From CAYOPZ01 sp964406005 (lineage in GTDB: Bacteria > Bacteroidota > Bacteroidia > Bacteroidales > SM23-62): a stretch of DNA of 64,000 nt. The first letter of the stretch is position 1. Every line of letters begins with the position of its first letter. The stretch spans positions 4,652 through 68,651 of the forward strand of contig CAYOPZ010000015.1 in NCBI GenBank assembly GCA_964406005.1, read 5' to 3'. Position numbers and translations under genes: made by a program. Under the pieces are notes generated by a model, which was given only the letters and a program-made list of their open reading frames with translations, was not told where the DNA came from and searched no databases. Shown one piece after another: positions 1 to 6,900 of the stretch.

Positions 1-1122
1 CAATTTCCTCAGAAAGCCGAGGTATTGGGGATAGGGCATTTTTTCTACCCCGACAACCAGTTTGGATTTTTTATAAACCTGTGGTTTCAGGGTTGTATCA
101 ATCTGAATGGCCGCATTAAAGCTGTCGTACCAGTATCCGGTACCCTGTATCTCTCTTGCAGTTGGTGTTTTTTCTTCCGGGTCGCGGTACATCTTGCTGA
201 ATGTGATCCCCACAACAAATGATGCGCCCGGATGATTCCGGTACAGGTAATTGCAGATGGTCAGGATATACTTGTTCCTGTATATTTGGTCTTCCCATAT
301 ATTGTCGTTGATAAAGGTCTCCGGCGCCACTATATAATCTGTACTGTCTGTGGCAAGAGAATCTCCAAGACCAATCATTATGTCCATCTGTCTTGTCATT
401 TCCATTCCGCCGAATTTTTCATTGTAGGGATCGATATTGGGCTGGACGATCACAATTTCCCTGGGATCATGCTTTTCCCTGTATGTTGTATAAATGACCA
501 GGGATGCGATCACGGGGATCAGGACCACACAGCAAAGGGCGATGAAAACAGGCATTTTCCCCTTCAGGTTGCCATGCAGGATGATCTGACGGAGGACGAA
601 AAAAGCAAGAATATTGCTTGTCAGTATCCACAGCGTACCCCCGAAAGCCCCTGTATATTCATACCACTGGATGAAATAAATGTCGTTGGCAAGTCCATTT
701 CCCAGATTGAGCCAGGGCCAGTTGATTTCCCCGTTCATGTAGAAATGTTCAAAAACAAGCCAGTAGACGATGAGTCCGAAATAACCCGGGCCCTTGCCGG
801 CATTGCGGTGTGTGACATGGAACAGCCAGAAAACCGTGGACATCAGCGCAGTGTTGATTGTCATGGCGACAAACATTCCGATTTCCGTTGCATTCCATAG
901 CCACCAGGTCGTTCCCAGGTTCCATGTAAAAAAGCTTACGGATGCCATCAGAAATACCTTATGGGGCCTGTGTTCGGCTTTATTCCGGCAATAGTAGTCT
1001 TCTACAAAGAGGAGGGGGACCATTGCGAAAAGCAGTATGAGTCCCGTACTGAATTCATACCAGGCCGGTATCATCAGGCATCCGCTCAGGATGGACAGGA
1101 ACAGCAGCCCGGATCTTTTCAT
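1..1122 (-). CDS. lnt: Apolipoprotein N-acyltransferase, partial (C-terminus beyond window)
   Basis: Transfers an acyl chain from a phospholipid to the N-terminal cysteine of lipoproteins at the inner membrane, the last step of lipoprotein maturation. The minus frame is open from an ATG at 1122 to the window edge, giving 374 residues; the family is usually about 510-550 long, so the C-terminal third is missing. The N-terminal part is hydrophobic with several membrane segments. It carries the Lnt-like stretch NWPWLNLGN followed by a conserved WYEYTG. The nitrilase-type domain follows, with the expected catalytic glutamate in VAPETF (around 303-323) and the catalytic lysine region KSKLVVGVEKMPYP near the window edge. 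The start lies 15 bp after the stop of the upstream EamA gene on the same strand, so the two are probably co-transcribed. Confidence 0.9.
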   Translation of the reverse strand, partial: MKRSGLLFLSILSGCLMIPAWYEFSTGLILLFAMVPLLFVEDYYCRNKAEHRPHKVFLMASVSFFTWNLGTTWWLWNATEIGMFVAMTINTALMSTVFWLFHVTHRNAGKGPGYFGLIVYWLVFEHFYMNGEINWPWLNLGNGLANDIYFIQWYEYTGAFGGTLWILTSNILAFFVLRQIILHGNLKGKMPVFIALCCVVLIPVIASLVIYTTYREKHDPREIVIVQPNIDPYNEKFGGMEMTRQMDIMIGLGDSLATDSTDYIVAPETFINDNIWEDQIYRNKYILTICNYLYRNHPGASFVVGITFSKMYRDPEEKTPTAREIQGTGYWYDSFNAAIQIDTTLKPQVYKKSKLVVGVEKMPYPQYLGFLRKL

Positions 1123-1137
1123 GGGAACATAAAGATA

Positions 1138-2016
1138 TTACTTATTTACGAGGTAAACCCCCAGTAGTATCACCCCGATCCACAGAATCTGCAGCAGGCC
1201 GATGGCTTCCCCGTCGATCACTCCCCACATAACGGCAAAAAGAGGTATGATATAGGTAACGGAAGCAGCAAAAAGAGGACTGGTATACTTGATAAGGTAA
1301 TTGAAAACAAACACTGCGATTACGGAACTGCATAATGCGAGTATGGCAATATACCCCAGGTTCAGCAGATGACCGGGGGTCTGGAAAGCCGCCTGGAGGT
1401 CTGTGGAAAGAAGGTATGCCCCTGCCAGGGGACCCGTAAACAGGAACGAAAGAGAGGTGATCTGTGCACTCGAAAGCCGGGCCAGCTTATATTTTACTTC
1501 ATTCACATTGATCCCGTAACAGATCGTGGCAGCCACCACATACAGTGCGGAATGGTTGATCCCCTTCAGCACATGCATGTCCCCGTTCCACATCAGTCCC
1601 AGCGCACCTGCCAGTCCGATTAACAACCCCAGGACATTCATCAACCGGGCAGTGCTCCTGTATAAGATGATCCCCATGATCAGGGTAAACAGCGGGGTCA
1701 GCGAATTCAGTATCCCGGCAAGTGAACTGTCAAGATGTGTCTGCGCTTTGGTAAACAGGAAAGCCGGAATGGCAAAACCGATAAATCCCACGATCAGCAG
1801 GGAACGCAGGTTATCCTTCCGGATCACCTTAACATGTCTAACGGTGAAGGGCAGCAGGAAGACAAAGCTGAAAAAAAGACGAAACGCAGCAACCTGCGTA
1901 TTCGTGTAGGATTCGAGTCCCCGTTTCATCAGAATGAACGAACTTCCCCAGATGAGAGACAGAAACAGAAGGGTGATCCATTGCCAGGACTTTGACTCCA
2001 GTCGGGTCTTATTCAT
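1138..2016 (-). CDS. EamA/DMT-superfamily transporter
   Basis: A 292-residue integral membrane protein with about ten predicted hydrophobic helices arranged as two EamA repeats (roughly residues 15-145 and 155-290), typical of drug/metabolite transporters. The first repeat opens with WGSSFILMKRGL, close to the usual family motif WGxxF. The substrate cannot be read from the sequence; relatives export amino acids, nucleotides or other small metabolites. The gene precedes lnt by 15 bp on the same strand. A weak -7 like element TATATTAG sits shortly upstream. Length is normal for the family and no motif is visibly broken. Confidence 0.85.
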   Translation of the reverse strand: MNKTRLESKSWQWITLLFLSLIWGSSFILMKRGLESYTNTQVAAFRLFFSFVFLLPFTVRHVKVIRKDNLRSLLIVGFIGFAIPAFLFTKAQTHLDSSLAGILNSLTPLFTLIMGIILYRSTARLMNVLGLLIGLAGALGLMWNGDMHVLKGINHSALYVVAATICYGINVNEVKYKLARLSSAQITSLSFLFTGPLAGAYLLSTDLQAAFQTPGHLLNLGYIAILALCSSVIAVFVFNYLIKYTSPLFAASVTYIIPLFAVMWGVIDGEAIGLLQILWIGVILLGVYLVNK

Positions 2017-2109
2017 GAAATGGAAGAAATAAGGTGCTAATATAGAGATTTATACGCGAAAATGTTTTTGTTAAATATTATATTACCAGTACTTTATTAA
2101 ATCTATTAT

Positions 2110-2180
2110 ACTTATGAGGTTTTTTTGTAGCCGCACACCGGCTTCCCGTCCGCAGGCCCGTGCGGCGAACCCTCATGTGT
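2110..2180. repeat. Imperfect inverted repeat between divergent genes
   Basis: ATGAGG (2114-2119) pairs with CCTCAT (2171-2176), and GCCGCAC (2130-2136) pairs with GTGCGGC (2160-2166), around a GC-rich loop. A T-tract lies in the left arm. It sits in the roughly 330-bp gap between the divergently transcribed EamA and LysE genes, so it is not at a transcript end. It has a two-tier stem like the palindromic repeats elsewhere in the window, but I do not see their shared core. The rest of this gap is AT-rich with no other clear signal. Confidence 0.5.
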
Positions 2181-2344
2181 GAAATCAATGTCTGCCGATA
2201 TTTTTATTGCCTCTTGTCTTAATACCTTTACTTTTCAGAGAGTTATAATGAGGGTTTCAATGCATAACTTATGTGCAATATGGTGTTAATTGGAAGATTA
2301 TTGCTTACTTTGCCGGAGATATCTGCGCTGAGGAGATTGCAGGA

Positions 2345-2974
2345 GTGATTCCGGAACTTGTCATAAAAGGAATATTTGTTGGATTGCTGGTTTCAATGCC
2401 GGTTGGGCCCATAGGCATGCTGTGCATTCAGCGCACGCTGAACAGGGGGAGGATGGCAGGGTTTGTATCCGGAGCGGGTGCCGCATCGGCGGATACCGTC
2501 TTTGCGGTGATTGCCGGATTCGGATTGAACATAATCATCAATTTCATTGAAGAGCAACATATCTGGTTTCAGATTGCCGGCGGACTCTTCGTCCTGTACA
2601 TAGGCATACGGATTTTCAATATGAATCCTGTCAAACAGTTGAAACTGCAAAAATTAAACAGGTCCCGGCTTTCACAGGACTTTGCCTCCGTTTTCCTGCT
2701 TACCCTTTCAAATCCGATGGCTATTTTGCTGTTTCTTGCCATAATGGCTTCCATCAAGGTATCCAGTAACAAACTTGATATCGCCGGGATTTTCGTCCTG
2801 GTTTCCGGGGTTGCCGGCGGAGCCATCCTGTGGTGGGCAGTACTTGCTTCCATTGCCAACCGTTTTCGCAAAAGGATCCGTCTCAGGAACATCTGGTGGC
2901 TGAACAAGATTACGGGATCGGCTGTCTTTCTTTTCGGTCTCATCGTGCTTATCTCCATATGGATGATCGGATGA
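2345..2974 (+). CDS. LysE-family amino-acid exporter-like protein
   Basis: A 209-residue membrane protein of the LysE/RhtB translocator family, which exports amino acids or related metabolites. The N-terminal stretch VSMPVGPIGMLCIQRTLNRG is the typical LysE start region, and five to six hydrophobic helices follow. An ATG at 2273 in the same frame would add 24 non-conserved residues. I prefer the GTG at 2345, because a GAGGAG ribosome site lies 9 nt upstream and family members begin right before this first helix. A basic cytoplasmic loop follows the third helix near residue 100. The substrate is unknown. The gene is divergent from the EamA transporter. Confidence 0.8.
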   Translation: MIPELVIKGIFVGLLVSMPVGPIGMLCIQRTLNRGRMAGFVSGAGAASADTVFAVIAGFGLNIIINFIEEQHIWFQIAGGLFVLYIGIRIFNMNPVKQLKLQKLNRSRLSQDFASVFLLTLSNPMAILLFLAIMASIKVSSNKLDIAGIFVLVSGVAGGAILWWAVLASIANRFRKRIRLRNIWWLNKITGSAVFLFGLIVLISIWMIG

Positions 2975-3031
2975 TTGTCCGCATACCGGGCTATTTGTAT
3001 TTATTATTGATAAGTATGTCAGATTTTAATT

Positions 3032-3039
3032 TATATTTG
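3032..3039 (+). promoter_or_regulatory. Bacteroidota -7 box TATATTTG
   Basis: A perfect match to TAnnTTTG, 29 nt before the ATG of the OlsF-like gene at 3069. No confident -33 element is assigned. Confidence 0.6.
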
Positions 3040-3068
3040 ACCTGGATTCTATCCTGTCTTCATTAGGC

Positions 3069-4880
3069 ATGAAGTTAATTGACACAGATGAGCTTCTGCA
3101 GGCTGCCAAACTGAACGGGTTCGCAGGGGAGAGTGCAGCAAAGTTCCTGATGCTCCTTCTCCGCTTCCGGAGAATGAACAAGATTTATTCGGAGAACAGT
3201 CATAAATCGGGAATCGCCTTTATCGATGCCATGATCGAGCAACTGGGCATACGCTATGAGGTCAGCGGGGAAGAACTGGATAATATCCCCCGGGAAGGCG
3301 CCTTTATAACCATCTCCAACCATCCCTTCGGTGGGATTGACGGCCTGCTCCTGATCAAACTGATTGCGGAGATCCGTCCCGATTATAAGGTTTTGCCCAA
3401 TTTCCTCCTTCGTAGCATGAATCCTGTCAAAGACTACATTTTTAATGCAAATCCATTTGAAAACCAGCAGGATGCAAGCTCGGTTCTTGCCGGCCTGAAA
3501 GAGATATTCAGGCACCTCGACAGCGGTAAGACGCTTGGCGTATTTCCTGCCGGGGGTGTATCAAGGTTCAGCCAGGATGTAAATGCCATCACTGACCAGC
3601 AATGGGGGTATTCCCTGTTGAAAATGATTAAAAAGGCAGATGTGCCCATCGTACCCATATATTTTCAGGGGACCAACAGCCGGCTATTTCATATACTGGG
3701 CAGAGTATTACCCAAGCTACAGGAGGTTAAACTTCCTTCGGAATTATTTAATAAACACAGGCGGATTATCAAGGTTCGCATAGGCAGTCCCATTCCTGTC
3801 AGGGAGCAGCAGGATTTCCACGACATTTCCAGGTATGGGAGGTATTTGCGTACAAAAACCTATGCCCTTGGGACATCACTCGAGGTCAGGAAATTTTTCT
3901 CCGTAAGCCGCCGCCAGTTGAAAAGGGCCGAACCGGTGATAGATCCTGTTCCGGTGGAGAAGATTGAGGCGGAACTGAGCAGGATATTCGATGAATATTC
4001 CCTGTTCAGAATCCAGAAGTATAAAGTCATCTGTGTTCCGTCCGTGCTGATCCCCAACATCATGAACGAGATCGGGAGGTTGAGGGAATTTACCTTCAGG
4101 GAAGTGGGGGAGGGCACAAACCAGCAGATGGACATTGATGAATACGACCTTTATTATTCCCAGCTTTTTATCTGGGATGTGGAAGAACACAGGATCGTGG
4201 GTGCTTACAGGATCGGTAAAGGGAAGGATATTCTGAACATATACGGCATAAAGGGCTTTTATATCCACAGCCTGTTCAGGATGAGCCGGAAATTGTATCC
4301 CATGCTGAGACACTCTCTGGAACTGGGCCGCTCATTTATCATACCCGAGTACCAGAGGAAACCCATGCCGCTTTTCTTACTGTGGAAAGGGATCCTGTAT
4401 TTTCTTCTGAAAAATCCTGAATACCGCTATCTTGTGGGACCGGTGAGCATAAGCAACCGCTATTCAAGTTTTTCCAAAGGATTGATCATCAAGTTTATCA
4501 AAGAATATTATTACGATCACGAGCTCTCGAAGTATATAAGGCCAAGAAAAGCTTTTACTGTTCCCGTCCACAATATAGATACCGATATACTGATCAAGGA
4601 ATCGAATGATCTGAATAAATTTGACAGGATCTTTAAGGATATTGAAACCGTACAGAAAAATATGCCCGTACTGCTTAAAAAATACCTGAAGCTGAATGGC
4701 AGGATCGTCGGCTTCAACATTGACCCGAAATTCAATAATGCCCTGGACGGCCTGATGATTCTCGATTTGTTTGATGTACCACCCGGAACCATTGCAGCCC
4801 TTTCAAAAGAGGTAAATGATGAAGGGATCCTGGAAAGGTTTGCCTCGGCCGAACTCGGCCATTTGGAAATAAAAACCTGA
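3069..4880 (+). CDS. olsF: Bifunctional OlsF-type aminolipid acyltransferase (PlsC-like + OlsB-like fusion)
   Basis: A 603-residue two-domain protein. Residues about 60-270 form a PlsC/OlsA-like O-acyltransferase with the catalytic region SNHPFGGIDG (His and Asp separated by five residues, as in the glycine- and ornithine-lipid subfamily) and FPAGGVSR in the second motif. Residues about 310-520 match the OlsB/hemolysin-type GNAT-like N-acyltransferase, including ELGRSFI.PEYQ. In OlsF of Flavobacterium and Serratia such a fusion makes ornithine lipid from ornithine and acyl-ACP in two steps; related enzymes make glycine lipids. The function here is inferred from that architecture; the head-group amino acid cannot be told. 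It has its own -7 box and appears to be a single-gene unit. Confidence 0.75.
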   Translation: MKLIDTDELLQAAKLNGFAGESAAKFLMLLLRFRRMNKIYSENSHKSGIAFIDAMIEQLGIRYEVSGEELDNIPREGAFITISNHPFGGIDGLLLIKLIAEIRPDYKVLPNFLLRSMNPVKDYIFNANPFENQQDASSVLAGLKEIFRHLDSGKTLGVFPAGGVSRFSQDVNAITDQQWGYSLLKMIKKADVPIVPIYFQGTNSRLFHILGRVLPKLQEVKLPSELFNKHRRIIKVRIGSPIPVREQQDFHDISRYGRYLRTKTYALGTSLEVRKFFSVSRRQLKRAEPVIDPVPVEKIEAELSRIFDEYSLFRIQKYKVICVPSVLIPNIMNEIGRLREFTFREVGEGTNQQMDIDEYDLYYSQLFIWDVEEHRIVGAYRIGKGKDILNIYGIKGFYIHSLFRMSRKLYPMLRHSLELGRSFIIPEYQRKPMPLFLLWKGILYFLLKNPEYRYLVGPVSISNRYSSFSKGLIIKFIKEYYYDHELSKYIRPRKAFTVPVHNIDTDILIKESNDLNKFDRIFKDIETVQKNMPVLLKKYLKLNGRIVGFNIDPKFNNALDGLMILDLFDVPPGTIAALSKEVNDEGILERFASAELGHLEIKT

Positions 4881-4987
4881 TCTTTAACTTTCGCTTAACA
4901 GGGATTCCGCAATATTTTGGATTATTTTACGGTTTAAATAAGACTTGCAGGTCTTAATATGCATTGATGCGGTCCTGCAGAATAACC

Positions 4988-4995
4988 TAATTTTG
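4988..4995 (+). promoter_or_regulatory. Bacteroidota -7 box TAATTTTG directly before a start codon
   Basis: A perfect TAnnTTTG match ending 5 nt before the GTG start of the pirin gene, so the transcript would begin at or next to the start codon. A leaderless mRNA is possible. Confidence 0.5.
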
Positions 4996-5000
4996 ACGCA

Positions 5001-5756
5001 GTGCAGATACAGATATACAGAAGGGAGGATCAGGCCGACGGAAATTTTAACGGCGGAGCCATCCGGGAGAAGAAACCCATAGGTTTTCCACAGGACGGAG
5101 GCATCCTCCGTCCTTATTCCAATCTTTTCTACTGGTCACATGCCTGGAGTGAGAAAGGCAGCACCATAGGAGAACACCCACACCAGGGTTTCGAGATCAT
5201 GAGTTTTATCCTTACCGGGAAAATAGAGCATTACGACAGTAAGCTGGGGGATTGGAAAACACTGCATGCGGGGGGTGCACAGATCATCCGTTCGGGAAGC
5301 GGTATTACGCATGCAGAACATCTCCATGCGGGTTCCAGCATTTTTCAGATCTGGGTCGACCCGGATATTACCAGGACAATCCAGACAGAAGCTTCCTATG
5401 AGGATTTTCCTTCCGGGGCATTTCCGGTTGAGAACCGGGAAGGAACGATGAAAAAGATTTTTACGCAGGGGGGCCATCCCATAAAGATGATAAGCGAGGG
5501 CCTGTACATTTACCAGCTTTCCATGCAATCCGACGTAACTTTCGTTGATCCCGGGCCGGAGAATATTTTCTCGGCCTTCCTGCTCGAAGGACAGGTGGAG
5601 GTTGAAGGGAAGACTGCCGGGAGAGGGGATTTTCTCGTCATCCGCGATCCTGGGAAGATCCGCCTTGTGCAGCATTCAGGACATCCTGTTCTGTTCGTCG
5701 TCGAATCACCCGCAAGGCCTCCGTATACTACCTATGCCGAGAAATTTATGAGCTGA
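5001..5756 (+). CDS. Pirin family protein (bicupin)
   Basis: A 251-residue bicupin. The N-terminal cupin carries the pirin metal-site pattern HPHQGFE (near residue 57-63), followed by GSGITHAEHL, matching the conserved pirin histidines and the second motif region. The C-terminal cupin (about 150-250) is less conserved, as usual. Pirins bind Fe or another metal; some act as quercetin dioxygenases and others as redox-linked cofactors, and the role here is not determinable. The GTG start lies only 5 nt after a -7 box. Downstream is a cluster of palindromic repeats, and the next gene (SOD) converges on it. Confidence 0.85.
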   Translation: MQIQIYRREDQADGNFNGGAIREKKPIGFPQDGGILRPYSNLFYWSHAWSEKGSTIGEHPHQGFEIMSFILTGKIEHYDSKLGDWKTLHAGGAQIIRSGSGITHAEHLHAGSSIFQIWVDPDITRTIQTEASYEDFPSGAFPVENREGTMKKIFTQGGHPIKMISEGLYIYQLSMQSDVTFVDPGPENIFSAFLLEGQVEVEGKTAGRGDFLVIRDPGKIRLVQHSGHPVLFVVESPARPPYTTYAEKFMS

Positions 5757-5757
5757 T

Positions 5758-5899
5758 ATGACCGGGTCCTGTGAAACCGCAACCGGCAAATTTTGCTGTG
5801 CAAAACTTAATGCTGCTATTCACAGGATCCGATCATCTCCTGTGAAACCGCAACCGGCAAATCAGAGATTTAATGTTGCTCCTCACAGGACCCGGTCAT
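5758..5899. repeat. Composite palindromic repeat (two head-to-tail units)
   Basis: Two units share the 20-nt core TGTGAAACCGCAACCGGCAA at 5771-5790 and 5841-5860. Each core is followed by a small variable hairpin (TTTTGC/GCAAAA in the first, AAATC/GATTT in the second) and by TTAATGYTGCT. The outer left arm ATGACCGGGTCCTGTGA (5758-5774) is the perfect reverse complement of the outer right arm (5883-5899). The inner arm TCACAGGATCCGATCAT (5820-5836) is instead the perfect complement of the arm seen at 63967. It lies between the convergent pirin and SOD genes. Confidence 0.85.
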
Positions 5900-5951
5900 A
5901 GATCATACCCCTGAATATTTCATGGCAGGATTTGCCCGTGTTCGCTTCAAT

Positions 5952-6025
5952 CCTGAGAAAGCAGATATAAAGAGCGGCCTTAAATCTTTGATTTCCAGCT
6001 GCGGTTTTATATCTGCTTTCTCAGG
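5952..6025. repeat. Palindromic repeat, inverted relative to its neighbour, with different arms
   Basis: A perfect 20-bp inverted repeat: CCTGAGAAAGCAGATATAAA (5952-5971) pairs with 6006-6025. Inside, read on the minus strand, is the same core as the neighbouring repeat: AAACCGCAGCTGG, the hairpin AAATC-AAA-GATTT, then AAGGCCGCT. Weaker pairing extends outwards (TTCGCTTCAAT with ATTGAAG and AGCGAA), making a hairpin that may reach about 5935-6050. A 63-codon frame across it is not a credible gene. Confidence 0.85.
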
Positions 6026-6059
6026 GAAATTGAAGGAAGTACAGCGAAGCAGTGCGGGG

Positions 6060-6092
6060 AAAAAAAAGGCCGTCCCATGTTATGAGACGGCC
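6060..6092 (-). terminator. Rho-independent terminator of the SOD gene
   Basis: Read on the minus strand, a GGCCGTC...GACGGCC stem with a short loop is followed by a run of eight T residues. It lies 30 bp downstream of the SOD stop codon. Confidence 0.8.
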
Positions 6093-6121
6093 CTTAAACC
6101 AACCAATAACTAATAACTAAA

Positions 6122-6718
6122 TCATGAACCAAATCTGTTTTGAACTTCTGTCCAGTCAATTACGTTCCAGAATGCCTCGATATACTCGGGCCTCCTGTTC
6201 TGGTACTTTAAATAATACGCATGTTCCCAGACATCGAGTCCGAGTATGGGCGTACCTTTTACCTCGGATATATCCATAAGCGTGTTGTCCTGATTCGGGG
6301 TGGATGCAACCACCAGACCGCTGCCGGTTTTAACCAGCCAGGCCCATCCGGAGCCGAAACGGGTTGCCGCGGCATTGGAGAACTCCTTCTTAAAATCCTC
6401 GAAGCTTCCGAATGCGGTGTTGATCGCATTGAGGAGTGTTCCGCCGGGTTGTCCGCCACCATCGGGTGACATAACTTCCCAGAATAAATTGTGATTGTAA
6501 TAACCCCCTCCGTTATTTCTGATTGCAGCGTTGCTTCCGGCCTTGGCGAGCAGTGTCTCAATGGTCTGGCCGTCAAGGGAACTGCCTTCCACTGCTGCAT
6601 TCAATTTGCTGGTATAACCCCCGTGATGCTTGTCGTGGTGGATTTCCATCGTCCGTGCATCTATATAGGGTTCAAGTGCGTTGAAATCGTATTTTAAATC
6701 AGGTAACTTAAATGCCAT
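6122..6718 (-). CDS. sodA: Superoxide dismutase, Mn-type residue pattern (cytoplasmic)
   Basis: A 198-residue Fe/Mn superoxide dismutase converting superoxide to oxygen and peroxide. Metal ligands are visible: His27 in EIHHDKHH, the His of NGGGYYNH, and the Asp and His of LDVWEHAYY. The Gly-rich NNGGGYYNH and the Gln of TPNQDN are the pattern usual in Mn-SODs, although Bacteroidota enzymes of this type can be cambialistic, so metal use is an inference. No signal peptide is seen. A -7 box and a 21-bp palindrome lie upstream and a strong terminator downstream, so it is a single-gene unit. An exported paralogue is encoded at 14161. Confidence 0.93.
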   Translation of the reverse strand: MAFKLPDLKYDFNALEPYIDARTMEIHHDKHHGGYTSKLNAAVEGSSLDGQTIETLLAKAGSNAAIRNNGGGYYNHNLFWEVMSPDGGGQPGGTLLNAINTAFGSFEDFKKEFSNAAATRFGSGWAWLVKTGSGLVVASTPNQDNTLMDISEVKGTPILGLDVWEHAYYLKYQNRRPEYIEAFWNVIDWTEVQNRFGS

Positions 6719-6741
6719 TTTTTTATCTTTTAATATTTATG

Positions 6742-6749
6742 CAAATATA
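6742..6749 (-). promoter_or_regulatory. -7 box of the SOD gene (TATATTTG on the minus strand)
   Basis: A perfect TAnnTTTG match read on the minus strand, followed by TTTAATATT and the SOD start at 6718. The palindrome at 6753-6773 lies immediately upstream of it. Confidence 0.65.
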
Positions 6750-6752
6750 GTA

Positions 6753-6773
6753 ATTTATTTAGACTAAATAAAT
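6753..6773. promoter_or_regulatory. Candidate metalloregulator operator (21-bp palindrome)
   Basis: The half-sites ATTTATTTAG and CTAAATAAAT are perfect inverted repeats around a single A. The palindrome occupies the spacer just upstream of the SOD -7 box, where a bound repressor would block RNA polymerase. Its TTTAG-N-CTAAA centre resembles sites bound by DtxR/MntR-family metal sensors; the identity of the regulator is an inference. Confidence 0.55.
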
Positions 6774-6900
6774 ATTAAGTATCAAGTTTAACGAATTTTA
6801 ACATATGCAAACCTGTTTTATATCATATCGGTTTTTTGCATTATCCTTAATTTAGCTATGGTTATTGTCAGTTGACTAAACCAATCCTTTCTTAAATCAA

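Noticed and set aside
232..900. 222-codon plus-strand open frame
   Set aside because: It is the antisense of the lnt gene, whose translation on the minus strand is clearly recognisable, including the catalytic region.
2110..2180. Rho-independent terminator
   Set aside because: The flanking genes are divergent, so no transcript is expected to end there, and the T-tract lies inside the left arm rather than after the stem.
5758..6025. CRISPR array or integron attC sites
   Set aside because: There is no regular spacer-repeat pattern and no cas gene. The conserved part is the centre and the arms vary, opposite to attC, and there are no gene cassettes or integrase.
5922..6113. 63-codon frame in the pirin-SOD gap
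   Set aside because: It runs through the palindromic repeat and the SOD terminator; its codons reflect the inverted repeat, and it has no plausible ribosome site.
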